A stretch of 64,000 bases of DNA, taken from Streptomyces sp. L-9-10. Its GTDB lineage: Bacteria; Actinomycetota; Actinomycetes; Streptomycetales; Streptomycetaceae. Below are positions 1 through 10,907 of this stretch, in pieces (within the stretch, counting starts at the first letter, position 1; every line of letters starts with the position of its first letter). The notes beneath the pieces were generated by a model. It was not told the DNA's origin. It saw only the letters and a list, made by a program, of their open reading frames with translations, and ran no database searches. A program made the translations under genes and the position numbers. The stretch lies in assembly GCF_004151105.1 (NCBI RefSeq), contig NZ_PHRF01000041.1, positions 124,001 through 188,000 of the forward strand, in the 5' to 3' direction.

Positions 1-3000
1 GAGGAAGTCGAAGGGCGGCGCCCCACCGGCGCCCGTCTCGCGATCGGCCAGTACGTCGGCCAGCGCCACGTCCTGCCGGTCGAGCACCTCCCGAGCGGCG
101 GCACCCAGGCGCCGCAGCTGACCGCGCAGTTCCTCGCGTGGCGCGACGGCCAGCGGCAGCAGGACGGTGTTGGCGAACATGCCGACACTGGTCTCGAACT
201 CCCGCACGGGCCGGTTGGCCACGGGACCGGCGACGCGCGGACGGGTGCCGCCGGTCACCCCGTACAGACTCGACGCGAAGACCCCGAGCAGCAACTGAAA
301 ACGTGTCAGGCCCAGTTCGCCGCAGAGCCGGTCCACGGAGGCGCGGCGTACGGCGTCGAGCGAGGTGTGCAGCAGCCGCGCGCGCGAGGACCGCCGGGAG
401 CCGGCCGGCGCCTGCGGCGCGCCCGGTCGGCTCGTCCTGTCCGGCTCGCCCGGATCGTCCGGCTCACTCGTCTCGTCCAGCCCGGCGTAGTGGGCGCGCA
501 GTTCCGCCCGCTGGGCCAGGTAGGCGGGGCTGGAGAACCACTCGGCCTGCCAGACGGCATAGTCGAGCGGGGTGGGCGCCCCGGAGCCGGAGGAGGGTAC
601 GGGGTCCACCGCGCCCGGTGCGTCCTCGCCCCGGAGAGCGTCGGCGTACCCCGCCGACAGATCCGCCAGCAGCACATTGAGCGACCAGCCGTCGACCGCG
701 ATGTGGTGCAGGTGCAGCAACAGCAGGCCGCCACCCTCCCGGGGCAGCCAACTCGCGCGCAGCATCCGGGGCTCGGCCAGATCGAAGGGACGGCCGAAGA
801 GCCGGTCGGCGAAGGCCCGTCCGTCCGCGTCCGCGTCCGCGTCCTCGCCGTCCGTCCCGTCCGTCGTGCTCGTCCCGTCCGTCCCTCCCTCACGGAGCGC
901 TTCCGGATCGGGTTCGGTCCACGGCTCGTCATCGGGGCCGGCCCACGACTCGTCATCGGGGTCGACCCACGGGTCGTACGGTTCGCCCACGACCTGGCGC
1001 AGCCCCTCCGGCGCCGCCTCGAAAGCCGTACGCAGCGCGGGGTGACGCTCCACCAGTCTCCGCAGCGTCCGCCGCAGCGCGACCGCGTCGACCGTCCCCG
1101 CCAGCCGGAAGACCTGACCCACGTTGTACGCCCGGGACCCCGGCGTCCGCTGTTGCAGAAGCCACAGGCGCTGCTGTTCGCTGGTGGCCGGAGCCGAGCG
1201 CGCTCCCGTGGGAGCGGCCGGCACCGGGTAGGGCGAGTCACCCGCGTTCCTGGCCCGGTCGATCGCCTCGGCGATCCCGGCGAGGTTCCCGTCGAGGACG
1301 GCCGCCTGGGACAGCTCGCAGCCCCAGCGCCGCCGTACCTCGAAACGCAGCCGCAGGGCCTTGAGCGAGTCGCCGCCGACGGCGATCCAGCGGTCGTCGA
1401 GGCGCGGTCGCGGCACCCTCAGGATCTCGGCGGCCACGCCCAGCACCTCGCGCTGCCAGGCGGTGGCGGCAGGCTCCTCGCCGTGCGGACTCCGCCAGGG
1501 GCGATGGCCGGCGCGCTCCAACGCGGCCTGGTCGACCTTGCCGTTGGCGTTACGGGGGAGCGCGGCCACGACATGGATATGGTGCGGGCGCATATATGCC
1601 GGCAGCCCGGCCGCGAGATGCCGGTCGAACTCCTCGAAGGACAACTCCTCGGACGACTCGTCGCCCAGCACCAGATAGGCCAGCAGTTCGTTGGGCCCGT
1701 CCTCTCCGTCGCGACGGGTGCAGACGTACGCCTGGCGTACGGCGGGATGCGCGACGATCCGCCGTTCCAGCTCGCCGGGTTCGACACGGAAGCCACGGAC
1801 CTTCACCTGACGGTCGGCGCGGCCGAGATACTCGACGAGGCCGTCCGCGTCGGCGCGTACGAGGTCGCCGGTGCGGTAGTGGAGTGTGGTGCGGCCGTCG
1901 CCGTGCCGGGGGAGCGGGACGAAACGCCGCTCCGTCTCCTCGGGCAGGTTGCGGTAGCCGGCCGCGAGCCCCTCGCCGGCCAGCAGGAGTTCGGCCGTCT
2001 CACCGGGCGCGGCCGTACGCGTGGTGCCGGGGACCACCAGCCGCGTGTCCGTTCCCGGCAGGGCCCGCCCGATCGGCACCCGGTCCCCGTCGAAGTCGCG
2101 CGGGACGGGATGGCACAGCGCGAACGTGGTCGACTCCGTCGGCCCGTAGACGTTGTAGAGCTGGGTGGCGCTCTCCGCGTTGTGGCGGTACCAGCGGCGT
2201 ATCAGACGGGCGTTGAGCTGCTCGCCGCCCACCAGGACCTGCCCGGCCCCGGCGAAGCAGTCGGGCACGGTGTCGACCACCGCGTTGAACAGCGCCGTCG
2301 TCACGAACGCCGTGTCGACGCGTTCGCGCAGCAGCGCCGCCGCCAGCTCGTGCGGTGTCCGGACGGCCGCGTCGCCGAGGATCACACAGCAGCCGCCGGT
2401 CAGCAGCGGCACCCAGACCTCGAAAGTCAGCGCGTCGAACGCCGGATTGGACATACAGGCGAAGCGCGCGCCCTCCGCCTGCCGGATGTATCCGGACCGG
2501 GCGAGGCGCAGGACACCGGCGTCCCGTACCTCGACTCCCTTGGGACGGCCCGTCGTTCCCGAGGTGTAGAAGAGGAAGGAGACCGGCGCGCCGGTGAACG
2601 GCGGTTCCGGCTCGGTCTGTTCGCGGTGGCCCGCCACGAGGAGTCCGGCCACCGGCAGCGGCTGTACCGAGTCGGGCAGGGCGTCCGGGGCGGCCGTCCC
2701 GTCGTGGATCACCGCCACACTGGCCGAGTCCGTCAGGATATGGCGGCGGCGTTCCGGCGGGCTCTGCGCGTCGAGCGGTACGACCCGGGCGCCGAGCCGC
2801 AGGATGCCGAGCATGGCGCAGACCAGCTGCCAGGAGCGCGGCAGCGCGACGGCAACCGCCTGCCCGGGACGGACACCGGCGCGGCGCAGCGCCCCGGTCA
2901 CCGCCGCGCCGGTGGCGTCGAGTTCGGTGTAGTCGAGCCGCCGGTCGCCGTCAACCAGTGCGACAGCCCCCGGGGTGCGCAGAGCCTGCTCGTACACCCC

Positions 3001-3069
3001 CCGCGCCACACCACCGGCGCCCGGGGAGGCGGGAGAACCCGTTCCGGAGAGGTCCGTTCCGGATCGCAT
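1..3069 (-). CDS. Nonribosomal peptide synthetase, A-T-C, 3' end beyond window
   Basis: Cytoplasmic NRPS subunit, incomplete at the left edge. The start codon overlaps the stop of the upstream NRPS gene (TGATG), so the two are translationally coupled. In order: an adenylation domain of about 500 residues (A3 core YTSGTTGRPKG, YGPTEST, later YRTGDL and NGKVD), a thiolation domain with GGDSLKALR, and a condensation domain with HHIAVDGWS. My manual reading of the A-domain pocket gives roughly D-A-F-A-L-G-V-T-F-K, nearest to aliphatic (Val/Ile) codes; this is an unverified alignment by eye. The C domain has a Gly/Glu/Asp-rich insertion near positions 800-970 made of repeated aspartate codons. Because C follows T, at least one more module must lie to the left. 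Confidence 0.93.
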   Translation of the reverse strand, partial: MRSGTDLSGTGSPASPGAGGVARGVYEQALRTPGAVALVDGDRRLDYTELDATGAAVTGALRRAGVRPGQAVAVALPRSWQLVCAMLGILRLGARVVPLDAQSPPERRRHILTDSASVAVIHDGTAAPDALPDSVQPLPVAGLLVAGHREQTEPEPPFTGAPVSFLFYTSGTTGRPKGVEVRDAGVLRLARSGYIRQAEGARFACMSNPAFDALTFEVWVPLLTGGCCVILGDAAVRTPHELAAALLRERVDTAFVTTALFNAVVDTVPDCFAGAGQVLVGGEQLNARLIRRWYRHNAESATQLYNVYGPTESTTFALCHPVPRDFDGDRVPIGRALPGTDTRLVVPGTTRTAAPGETAELLLAGEGLAAGYRNLPEETERRFVPLPRHGDGRTTLHYRTGDLVRADADGLVEYLGRADRQVKVRGFRVEPGELERRIVAHPAVRQAYVCTRRDGEDGPNELLAYLVLGDESSEELSFEEFDRHLAAGLPAYMRPHHIHVVAALPRNANGKVDQAALERAGHRPWRSPHGEEPAATAWQREVLGVAAEILRVPRPRLDDRWIAVGGDSLKALRLRFEVRRRWGCELSQAAVLDGNLAGIAEAIDRARNAGDSPYPVPAAPTGARSAPATSEQQRLWLLQQRTPGSRAYNVGQVFRLAGTVDAVALRRTLRRLVERHPALRTAFEAAPEGLRQVVGEPYDPWVDPDDESWAGPDDEPWTEPDPEALREGGTDGTSTTDGTDGEDADADADGRAFADRLFGRPFDLAEPRMLRASWLPREGGGLLLLHLHHIAVDGWSLNVLLADLSAGYADALRGEDAPGAVDPVPSSGSGAPTPLDYAVWQAEWFSSPAYLAQRAELRAHYAGLDETSEPDDPGEPDRTSRPGAPQAPAGSRRSSRARLLHTSLDAVRRASVDRLCGELGLTRFQLLLGVFASSLYGVTGGTRPRVAGPVANRPVREFETSVGMFANTVLLPLAVAPREELRGQLRRLGAAAREVLDRQDVALADVLADRETGAGGAPPFDFL

Positions 3070-6000
3070 CAGGCCTCCAGCGCTACGGACGGACCGGCCT
3101 GCCGCCCCACACGGGGGTGCCCGCCGCCCGGTGGGGCGGGTGCGGCGGACATCCGGGCCAGCTCGGCCTCGATCAGCTCGGCCACCCGCGGCAGCTCGTC
3201 GCTCTCCAGCATGTCCCAGTGACCGCACTCCACCGGCTCGGCCGACAGGCCCCCGTCGGCCCGCCGTTGCCAGAACGCGCGCACCTCCGCCCCGTCCTCG
3301 CCGTCCGCCGTGGCCTGTACGAGAACGAGCCGGGCCACCGACGCCGGTGCCAGGTAGTCACGGGCGGTCATCCGGTTGTGGTTGTAGATACGGAAGTACC
3401 GGTCGATCTGGTCGTCCTCGATACCCGGGTACATCCCGTTGAACCTGACCAGTTTCTCCCGGAACTCGGACGCGTCCACCGGCTCGATCGCCGCGCGTTC
3501 CGCCGCGTCCTCCGTGCCGTGCGTGTCGAGCAGGACCACGCTCAGCCGGGTGTGTCCGGCCGACGCCAGCCGTCGTCCCATCTCATGGGCGATCAGCCCG
3601 CCGTAGGAGAGTCCGCACAGGACCAGCGACTCGTCGGGCCGCGGGTCGACCAGCTTCAGATACTCCTCCGCCATGGCCTCGACCGTGGGCAGCGGTATCT
3701 CACCGGCGTTGAGGCCGGGGGACTGGATGCCCCGCACGCCGACCGACCCGGGCAGCGCGGCGGCCAGCGGCAGATAGCAGAAGGCGGTCCCGCCCGCCGG
3801 ATGGACACACACCACCCGCCGCTCCCCGTCGCCCGCCCGGAACTCGATCAGGTTGTCGCCCGGCCGCGCCGGCGCCGCCCCCTTCCGCAGCCGCTCGGCC
3901 AGCGCCTCGATGGTCGGGTGCAGCATGAGATCGCGGATCGGCAGGGTCTCGCCGAACTCCTCCTGGACGGCGTGGGCCACCTTGATGGCGGAGATCGACG
4001 TGCCGCCCAGTTCGAAGAAGTTGTCGGTGACGCCGATGGCGGGATGGAGCAGCAGCCGCGTCCAGATCCGGTGGAGCGCCAGCTCGACGTGATCGCGCGG
4101 CGCGGCCGTGTTGACCTGGGCGGGCAGCGCGGACCGTGAACTCTCCAGCAGCGCCGTACGGTCCAGCTTGCCGCTCCGGTTCAGCGGCAGGCGCGGGAGT
4201 TCGACGAAGACCGACGGGATCATGTAGTCCGGCAGCCGCTCGGAGAGCGCCGCGCGCCACTCGTACGGGGGCCGGGCCGCCGCGTCCCCCCGGCCGACGC
4301 CCGCCACCAGACGCGGCCCGCCGGGTGCGTCACGGTCGGCGAGCACGGCCGCCTCCCGTACCCCGGGCAGTTCCCGCAGCGCCGCCTCCACCTCGCCCGG
4401 TTCGATACGGAAGCCCCGCAGCTTGATCTGGTCGTCGAGGCGGCCCACGTACATGGCGTTGCCGTCCGGCAGCCAGCGGGCCAGATCGCCCGTACGGTAC
4501 ATGCGCTCTCCGGGCACGAAGGGGTCGGGGACGAACCGTTCGGCCGTCAGATCCGGACGGCCCACATAGCCACCGGCCAGGCTCGCGCCGGCGACACAGA
4601 CCTCGCCCACCACCCCGGGCGGCACCGGCCTCAGCCGCTCGTCCAGCAGATAGAGACGGGTGCGGGGGAGCGGCCGGCCGATCGGGCAGGGCCGGTCCAG
4701 CGGACGCGGACCGGTGTAGGCCGTGGTGTAGAGCGTGGCCTCGGTCGGCCCGTACCCGTAGCAGATCCGCAGGCCGGGCAGCACCTGCTCCATGCGGTAC
4801 AGCGCCCTCTCGGGAAGAGACTCCACCCCGGTCAGCAGCTGGCGCAGCGCCAGTCCCTTCAGCCGCGCCTCCGGGGCCTCGTCGATCCACTTGACGTAGG
4901 ACGGCGGCAGGAACGCGCTCGCGACGTGGTGGTCCCGCATCCAGCCCATCAGCGCCTCCGGGTCGCCGCGCAGCTCGTCCGGGACCAGATGCAGGGCGGC
5001 GCCGGTGGTGAGCGGCAGGAGGATCTCGTGCACCGACGCGTCGAAGCCGATGCTCGACCAGGCCGACGCCGCCTCGCCGGGCACGCCGCCGAACCGGGCC
5101 AGCCACTGGTCGAACAGATGGGTGACGGAGGCGTGCGTCACCACCACACCCTTGGGACGGCCGGTGGAGCCGGAGGTGTAGATGACATACGCGGGATCCG
5201 ACGGGCGGACCACGATCCCGGGAGCGTCGTCGCGCCGCCCCTCGGCCTCGACGGCGGTCAGGGAGCGCCAGTCCGCGCGCGGTGCGTCGGGGACGCCGCT
5301 CAGTACGACGTCGCTCAGAACGACGTCGCTCAGTACGAGGACGGGCGCGGCGTCCTCGACCATGGCGGCGAGACGCTCGGCGGGCTGGCCCGGATCGAGC
5401 GGCAGATAGGCGGCGCCCGCCGCCAGGATGCCGAGGACACCCACCACCAGCTCCGTCGACCGGCCCGCGTGCAGGCCCACCACCCGGCCCGGTCCCGCGC
5501 CACGGCTGATCAGGGCGTGGGCCAGCCGGTTGACGCGCCGCTCCAGCGTGGCGTAGTCGAGTCGTTCGCCCGCGTGGACGAGGGCGGCCCCGGTGGGGCG
5601 GGTGCGCACCTGGGTCCCGAAGCGCTCGATCAGACCGCCGGGCCACGGGGCCGGGGGCGCCCCGGTCTCCTCGGCGGTGCTCCAGTCCGCCAGCAGCTCC
5701 CGGCACTCCCGCGCGTCCATGAGGGCGACGTCCGCGACCTCCCGGCCGGCCTCCTCGGCCAGCTGCGCCAGCACCCGCCGCAGATAGCGTGCGTACCGCT
5801 CGACCGTCTCGTGGTCGAACAGGGCACTGGCGTAGTCCAGATCGCCGACGATCCGGCCGTCCTCCTCGGCCAGCGCGAGCACCAGATCGAACTTGGCCGG
5901 CGCGTAAGGGATGCCGAGAGGCTCGGCCTCGATGTCCACCAGATCGAGCAGACCCCTCAGCGAGGGAACCCAGGCGAACATGGTCTGGAACAGCGGGGTG

Positions 6001-7169
6001 TGGGCGGCGCTGCGCGGCGGATTGACGAGTTCCACCACGCGCTCGAAGGGCAGGTCGGCATGGTCCAGGGCGCCCCGGAGGGTGCCGCGCACCCGCCCCA
6101 GCATGTCGGCACCCGTCGGAGATCCCGACAGATCGACCCGCAGCGCGAGCGTGTTGACGAAGAAGCCCATCAGCCCGGCGACATCACCGCGCCTGCGGTT
6201 CGCCGTGGGGGCGCCGACAACGATGTCGGACTGTCCGGTCAGACGCGACAGCAGTACGGACCAGCCGGTCAGCAGGGTCGAGTACAGCGTGGTGCCGTGC
6301 CGCTGGGCGAGCGCCTTGAGAGCCGTGGTGAGATCTTCGTCGAGCGAGATCCGCACCCGGGCGCCACGGTAGTCCTGCTCGGCGGGGCGCGGCCGGTCGG
6401 TGGGCAGTTCGAGCAGCGGCGGGGCGTCGGCCAGGGTCCGCGCCCAGTACGCGGTCTGCTCGGCGGGCTCGTCACCGGCCAGCCACTGCCGCTGCTGGTC
6501 GGCGTAGTCGGAGTACTGCCAGGTCAGCGGCGGCAGCGCGGGATCCTCGCCGCGCAGGAACGCGGTATGGAACACGCCCAGTTCACGCAGCATGATGTTT
6601 CTGGACCAGCCGTCGAACACGATGTGATGCACCGTGATGAGCAGCACATGGTGGTGCGCGTCCAGCACCAGCAGCCGGCCGCGGGCCGGCGGGCCCGCGC
6701 TCAGATCGAACGGAGTGGTGCATTCCTCCAGTTGCCGGGCGGCGAGCCGCGCGTCGGCGTCCGGCTGTCCGGTCAGGTCCTCCACCACGAGCGGGAAGCC
6801 GGTGTCCGGCGGATCGATCCGCCGGTACGCCTCGCCCGCCACGGGGACGAACCGGGTCCGCAGCGCCTCGTGCCGGGCCACCAGCGCGTCCAGCGCGCGG
6901 ACCAGCACCGCGCGGTCCAGCGGACCCCGCAGCGCGAAGGCCACCGGCTCGTTGTACGCCGCGTTCGCGCCGTCCAGCTGGGCGAGCGCCCACAACCGCT
7001 CCTGCGCCGGCGACAGCGCCGGATGCGTCCCCTTCTCCGGGTGCGGCGCGTCGGCGTCGGCGCTCCGCGCCGGTACCGCGCACTGCCGTGTCGTGGTGGT
7101 GGTCGTGGCCGTGGTGGAGGAGGTACGTATCGCCGACAAGACCGGCCCTTTCCCGTAGGGGAGGCTCAT
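3069..7169 (-). CDS. Nonribosomal peptide synthetase, C-A-T-TE
   Basis: A complete four-domain NRPS of about 1366 residues. The condensation domain (about residues 50-480) has HHIVFDG at 181-187. The adenylation domain (about 490-1010) has [25 protein letters not shown] and YRTGDLA. The thiolation domain has FFELGGTS, and a C-terminal thioesterase has GLSYGG. The thioesterase makes this a terminating subunit, although it is transcribed first and an A-T-C subunit follows. The start is uncertain: 7169 is the last ATG before the C domain but has no clear ribosome site; in-frame ATGs at 7199 and 7322 and a TTG at 7349 are possible, and the extra N-terminal residues look non-coding. Residues 19-27 are a threonine run. 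The product is unknown. Confidence 0.93.
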   Translation of the reverse strand: MSLPYGKGPVLSAIRTSSTTATTTTTTRQCAVPARSADADAPHPEKGTHPALSPAQERLWALAQLDGANAAYNEPVAFALRGPLDRAVLVRALDALVARHEALRTRFVPVAGEAYRRIDPPDTGFPLVVEDLTGQPDADARLAARQLEECTTPFDLSAGPPARGRLLVLDAHHHVLLITVHHIVFDGWSRNIMLRELGVFHTAFLRGEDPALPPLTWQYSDYADQQRQWLAGDEPAEQTAYWARTLADAPPLLELPTDRPRPAEQDYRGARVRISLDEDLTTALKALAQRHGTTLYSTLLTGWSVLLSRLTGQSDIVVGAPTANRRRGDVAGLMGFFVNTLALRVDLSGSPTGADMLGRVRGTLRGALDHADLPFERVVELVNPPRSAAHTPLFQTMFAWVPSLRGLLDLVDIEAEPLGIPYAPAKFDLVLALAEEDGRIVGDLDYASALFDHETVERYARYLRRVLAQLAEEAGREVADVALMDARECRELLADWSTAEETGAPPAPWPGGLIERFGTQVRTRPTGAALVHAGERLDYATLERRVNRLAHALISRGAGPGRVVGLHAGRSTELVVGVLGILAAGAAYLPLDPGQPAERLAAMVEDAAPVLVLSDVVLSDVVLSGVPDAPRADWRSLTAVEAEGRRDDAPGIVVRPSDPAYVIYTSGSTGRPKGVVVTHASVTHLFDQWLARFGGVPGEAASAWSSIGFDASVHEILLPLTTGAALHLVPDELRGDPEALMGWMRDHHVASAFLPPSYVKWIDEAPEARLKGLALRQLLTGVESLPERALYRMEQVLPGLRICYGYGPTEATLYTTAYTGPRPLDRPCPIGRPLPRTRLYLLDERLRPVPPGVVGEVCVAGASLAGGYVGRPDLTAERFVPDPFVPGERMYRTGDLARWLPDGNAMYVGRLDDQIKLRGFRIEPGEVEAALRELPGVREAAVLADRDAPGGPRLVAGVGRGDAAARPPYEWRAALSERLPDYMIPSVFVELPRLPLNRSGKLDRTALLESSRSALPAQVNTAAPRDHVELALHRIWTRLLLHPAIGVTDNFFELGGTSISAIKVAHAVQEEFGETLPIRDLMLHPTIEALAERLRKGAAPARPGDNLIEFRAGDGERRVVCVHPAGGTAFCYLPLAAALPGSVGVRGIQSPGLNAGEIPLPTVEAMAEEYLKLVDPRPDESLVLCGLSYGGLIAHEMGRRLASAGHTRLSVVLLDTHGTEDAAERAAIEPVDASEFREKLVRFNGMYPGIEDDQIDRYFRIYNHNRMTARDYLAPASVARLVLVQATADGEDGAEVRAFWQRRADGGLSAEPVECGHWDMLESDELPRVAELIEAELARMSAAPAPPGGGHPRVGRQAGPSVALEA

Positions 7170-7736
7170 TGCGGAGGGGGTATCGCGGGGAGGCGCCATC
7201 GCGCTGGGCTCGATCGCGGTGGGGTGCCATCGCGGTGGGGCGCCATCGCCCGGGGAGGTGGCGGACGAGCGCAGGCGAACGCTCTCCGTACGTATCGACG
7301 CGGCGTGTGTCGACCTGTACATGCCAGCCCGTACATCCGTACGTATCAACCGGCGTGTATCAACCGGGACGAGACGGCCGACCGGGTGCGGAACCGGGGC
7401 GTCTCATCCGTCCGCCCGCGGCGCCCTGCTGTTCACCAGTTTGATCAGCATGTGCCTTCAATCACTCGCATCGCTCATGTCACTGGCATCACTGGCGTAA
7501 CTGTCTGGATGATGATTGGACAAGTGCTCGATCATGTCAATGGCGGCCCGAGGTACGGGTGTTCAGCCCGACGGTCAGCCCGAGTCGGCGCCGTCGACGG
7601 TTCATACGACACGGGCGCCGGGGAGGCTCGGACCCGCCCCGACGCCCGGACGCCGAGTTGCCCGGGTACCCCGGTGCCAGCAGGGTGGAGACGGCTGCCC
7701 CGACTCGCCGCGGGCCGATGGAAGAGGGCGACATCG
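7170..7736. other. Intergenic region upstream of the NRPS operon
   Basis: No convincing gene. It holds the candidate NRPS promoter at 7512-7540, two copies of GTATCAACCGG around 7338-7368, and imperfect repeats of ATCGCGGTGGGG around 7198-7245. The stretch 7430-7550 is clearly less GC-rich than its surroundings, as expected for a promoter region. It is divergent to the VOC gene that begins at 7737. Confidence 0.6.
7512..7540 (-). promoter_or_regulatory. Candidate promoter for the NRPS operon
   Basis: Reading the minus strand, TTGACA (7540-7535) is followed after exactly 17 bases by AATCAT (7517-7512), 4 of 6 matches to the -10 consensus. It sits in a locally AT-richer stretch and points towards the NRPS genes. 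It implies a leader of over 150 bases before the earliest plausible start. Seen in sequence; activity is inferred. Confidence 0.5.
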
Positions 7737-8195
7737 ATGGCGAAGCGAGAGGATCTGCCGGCCCCCGCGCAGGGGCTGGTGCTGACACACTTCCTGACCG
7801 TGCGGGACGTTCATGTCTCCAGCCGCTTCTACGCGGACATCCTCGGCGGCGAGGTGGTCCTCGCGGAGAATCCGGGCATCGTGAAGATCGCCAACGGCTG
7901 GATCATCATGAACCCCGGTGGCGGGCCGACCCCGGACAAGCCCGAGGTCGTCCTCACCGCGCCCGAGCCCGGCGACCCCGTGTCGTCCTTCCTCAACGTG
8001 CGGGTGGCCGATCTGGCCGCGTTCTACGAGCAGGCCACCGCCAAGGGCGCGCACTTCCTGACAGAACCGCTCGACCGCAAGGCCGAACTCCGCTGCTATC
8101 TGCGCGATCCCGACGGCTATCTGGTGGAGGTGGGGCAGGCGACCGGCATGCTGCACGGCGTCTTCGCCGATCGCACACCCGCCGACGGCGGCTGA
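7737..8195 (+). CDS. VOC (glyoxalase/bleomycin-resistance fold) family protein
   Basis: A 152-residue protein of the vicinal oxygen chelate superfamily. It has the LTHFLTVRDVHVSSRFYADILGG start of the first half-module, and RDPDGYLVEVGQ near the C-terminus with the usual terminal Glu metal ligand. Substrate unknown; these proteins can be small dioxygenases, isomerases or antibiotic-binding proteins. I chose the ATG at 7737 because GAAGAGGG lies about 8 bases upstream and the homologous region begins immediately; the frame is open far upstream but that part is the shadow of the NRPS gene. It is divergent from the NRPS genes, so a role in self-protection is possible but unproven. Confidence 0.85.
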   Translation: MAKREDLPAPAQGLVLTHFLTVRDVHVSSRFYADILGGEVVLAENPGIVKIANGWIIMNPGGGPTPDKPEVVLTAPEPGDPVSSFLNVRVADLAAFYEQATAKGAHFLTEPLDRKAELRCYLRDPDGYLVEVGQATGMLHGVFADRTPADGG

Positions 8196-8420
8196 GCGGT
8201 CACACCGCCGATCGGCGGATGTCCCGCCGCCGTGTCGGCGCGGGCGACGACGGGCAGTGACGGTGTGCGGCGGCGGTGGGCGGTGACGCGGGAGCGTACG
8301 TGTCGCGCACCGCGTCAGTCGGCGGTCGGCGGTCGGCCGAAATCCGTTCGGGTTCCCGCACATCCTCGGCCCGCCCTTCTCCGTTGACATGGTGATCAGA
8401 CCCGTCGAAGGAGGCCGCTC

Positions 8421-9002
8421 GTGAAGTTCCGTTCCAAGGCTTCGGTTTCAGCCGTTCTCGCTGCCACCGCGCTGCTCGCGACGCCGCTCAGCGTGGCATC
8501 GGCGCGGGACGGCTCCCCCGGGGTGCGGGCAGAGGGCCGATTCCTGCCGCCGTCCCCGTACTTCCCGCCGGACGCGGTGACGTATGACGTGACGAAGGTG
8601 CCCGTGGGGGCGCACATCACCGTGGTCGAGCGCACCGGTGCCAGGGGCACCGGGATCGAACTCGCCGTGTCCGGCCTGCTCCCGAACCGCGTGTACGGGG
8701 CGCATGTGCACACCAAGCCCTGCGGACGCGTCCCCGAGGAGGCGGGGCCGCACTACCAGCACGTCAAGGATCCGCACCAGCCCTCCACCGACCCCGCCTA
8801 CGCGAACGCGGCCAACGAGATCTGGCTGGACTTCATCAGCGACGCCCGAGGTCGGGGCGTCGCCGAGTCCGCGCACGACTGGCGCTTCCGGCGGGGCGAG
8901 GCGCGCTCCGTGGTGATCCACGACCACGGCACCATGACGGACCCGGGCGAGGCGGGGACGGCGGGGGCTCGCCTCGCCTGCCTCGCTGTGCCGTTCGTGT
9001 GA
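8421..9002 (+). CDS. Secreted superoxide dismutase-like (Cu/Zn-SOD family) protein
   Basis: A 193-residue exported protein. A GTG start follows AAGGAGG by 5 bases. Residues 1-28 form a Sec signal peptide with cleavage after an ASA-like site. The mature part carries Cu/Zn-SOD hallmarks: GAHVHTKPCG (Cu-binding His-x-His and a disulfide Cys), GPHYQH (bridging or Zn His), a later WLDF acidic site, and SVVIHDHG near the end. The family dismutates superoxide outside the membrane; Streptomyces members are divergent and activity here is not certain. It stands alone, with no operon partner. Confidence 0.82.
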   Translation: MKFRSKASVSAVLAATALLATPLSVASARDGSPGVRAEGRFLPPSPYFPPDAVTYDVTKVPVGAHITVVERTGARGTGIELAVSGLLPNRVYGAHVHTKPCGRVPEEAGPHYQHVKDPHQPSTDPAYANAANEIWLDFISDARGRGVAESAHDWRFRRGEARSVVIHDHGTMTDPGEAGTAGARLACLAVPFV

Positions 9003-9108
9003 GGCGCAGGCGCGAGCGGCACGTCATGGGCGGGCAGGATGGCGTGTGACGGGCGACGGGGTGACGTATGACGTATGACGTCCCGGTTGTGCGGGCGGCC
9101 TCGCGGAT

Positions 9109-9675
9109 ATGCTGAAGCCAGTGACGGTCCGGGGCGGTCACCACCGTGTTTCTCCCGCTTCGTGGCCGTCGTTGGCCGGCTCGACGGAGGGGAATGTCGC
9201 CATCTCTGAGTCGCACGAGGACGCGCGAGAGGTCGCACGGCTGCGCTACGCGCTCTATGTGGAGACCCTCAGGGTCCGGATGAACGAGGACCGGTTCGAC
9301 CTGCTCATGGAGATCATCCGCAGGTGGTCCGAGGGCGGTGGCGGGACGGTTCGGTTGCAGCTCGACGGCCCGGAGAGAGAGCTCTTCACACAGGAGATCC
9401 AGCAGGAACTGCTGAACCTGCTGGGCCTGATCGGCGCGATGCAACCGGGACGTGAGGACCGCGCCGACCATGTGGTCGCCCAGCTCGGCGACGGCGAGTT
9501 CGCCAAGGGCGTCATGTCCCTGGTGCCGCCCGACGTCGCCGGTGACCCGGACAAGCTGCGCGCGATGCGGGACAGGCTCGACGCCGAACAGCGGCGCCGC
9601 ACCAGCGATCAGCGTGTGGTCGACGACATCGCGCGGGCGAGCGGGCTGCCCCTGGACGACCCCTCGCCGGAGTGA
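9109..9675 (+). CDS. Hypothetical protein, mostly helical
   Basis: Up to 188 residues; not recognised. The conserved-looking part begins at residue 33 or so (ISESHEDAREVARLRYALYVETLRVRM) and is rich in charged amphipathic helices, ending with SGLPLDDPSPE. There is no signal peptide, membrane segment or metal motif. ATG at 9109 and GTG at 9121 are both possible starts; the first 30 residues look poorly conserved in character. It lies alone between the SOD-like gene and the LLM oxidoreductase. Third-position GC bias supports coding. Confidence 0.65.
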   Translation: MLKPVTVRGGHHRVSPASWPSLAGSTEGNVAISESHEDAREVARLRYALYVETLRVRMNEDRFDLLMEIIRRWSEGGGGTVRLQLDGPERELFTQEIQQELLNLLGLIGAMQPGREDRADHVVAQLGDGEFAKGVMSLVPPDVAGDPDKLRAMRDRLDAEQRRRTSDQRVVDDIARASGLPLDDPSPE

Positions 9676-9780
9676 GGGCCCTTGGCCGGGTCGGGAACCC
9701 GCGGCCGCGTTCACACAGTTGAAAAGAAGCCGTCACGCGCCAACCGGAATGCGTGTCGATTGCCGCTGGTTCGCACGGAC

Positions 9781-10710
9781 ATGACTGTGGGAGTAGCACT
9801 CAACGCGACCGGTCCCGACAATCAGATCGACGCCACCGTGCGGCTGGCTCAGGAGGCCGCGACGGCGGGGCTGCGGTCCGCGTGGTTCGGTCAGACCTTG
9901 GGCGCCGATTCGCCTCAGCTCGCGGCGATCGTCGGGCGTGAGGTCCCCGGGCTTCAGGTGGGCACATCCGCGATACCCGTCTTCGGACGCCACCCACTGA
10001 TCGTCGCCGGCCAGGCCCTGACCGCGCAGGCGGCCACGCACGGCCGCTATCACCTCGGACTGGCGCTCGGCAGCAAACTCGTGGCCGAGGGGGCTTTCGG
10101 TATCCCGTTCGAGCGGCCCGTCGCGCGGCTGCGTGAATTCCTCACCGCCCTGCGGCAGTTGACCGAGACCGGCACCGCCGACTTCCGCGGCGAACTGCTC
10201 ACCGCGAACACGCCGTTGCCCGCACGGGTGCCGGGCGCCGAGGCCGGTGTGCCGCTGCTCGTGGCGGCGATGGGGCCGCAGGCGCTGCGTGCCAGTGGTG
10301 AACTGGCGGACGGGATCCTGCCCTATCTCGCGGGGCCCCGCGCGCTGGCGGAGCACATCGTCCCGGCCGTCACCACGGCCGCGGAGGCCGCCGGCCGGCC
10401 CGCTCCCCGGATCGTGGCCCTCGTGTACGGCGTGGTCACCGACGACGTCGACGCCGTACGCGCGAAGGCCACGGAACAACTCGCCTTCTACGAGCAGATC
10501 CCGTCCTACGCGCGGGTCATCGAGCTCTCCGGCGGCAGACGGGCCGCCGATGTGGCCGTGATCGGAGACGAGGCGACGGTCGCCGCCGAGGTACGGCGCT
10601 ACCGGGACGCCGGCGCGACGGAGGTGGTGTTCGCGGGGACGGACATCGCCGGGGAGGCCGACCGACGCCGCACCTGGGCCCTCCTGGGGGACCTGGCGGA
10701 GAAGGCCTAG
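9781..10710 (+). CDS. LLM-class F420-dependent oxidoreductase
   Basis: A 309-residue luciferase-like monooxygenase-fold enzyme. Such proteins are TIM barrels that use coenzyme F420 (some FMN) for hydride transfer; the substrate is unknown. Visible family features are the N-terminal strand MTVGVALNA, SAWFGQTLGADSP, GTSAIPVFGRHP and GRYHLGLALGS, and a C-terminal EVVFAGTDI strand. The organisation resembles the MSMEG_4879-type subfamily. I chose ATG 9781 because the barrel begins right there; the frame is open 33 codons upstream but that segment has no family features. No operon partner is close. Confidence 0.88.
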   Translation: MTVGVALNATGPDNQIDATVRLAQEAATAGLRSAWFGQTLGADSPQLAAIVGREVPGLQVGTSAIPVFGRHPLIVAGQALTAQAATHGRYHLGLALGSKLVAEGAFGIPFERPVARLREFLTALRQLTETGTADFRGELLTANTPLPARVPGAEAGVPLLVAAMGPQALRASGELADGILPYLAGPRALAEHIVPAVTTAAEAAGRPAPRIVALVYGVVTDDVDAVRAKATEQLAFYEQIPSYARVIELSGGRRAADVAVIGDEATVAAEVRRYRDAGATEVVFAGTDIAGEADRRRTWALLGDLAEKA

Positions 10711-10907
10711 ACGTGCCCGTCCGAAGTGGCGTCGTCCGCCGGAAGGCGTTCCCGGGCAGACGGCACTTCGGACGTACTCGTCCGGGCGCGCACCGGCCCG
10801 CGCGACGGATGACGGCACCGCGCGCGGGCCTCGTACATCCTTCGATGTAGCGGCTGTTCGTCTGCGGTCATGACGTGACCGGCCGGACGCGCCGGGACGA
10901 TGAACCC

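Noticed and set aside
367..3222. A 951-codon plus-strand open frame opposite the NRPS gene
   Set aside because: It is antisense to a clear A-T-C NRPS; the translation is Arg/Gly/Val-rich with no domains. Long antisense frames are expected at this GC content.
4926..7736. In-frame upstream extension of the VOC gene of more than 900 codons
   Set aside because: It is the shadow of the C-A-T-TE NRPS. VOC homology begins at 7737, next to a ribosome site.
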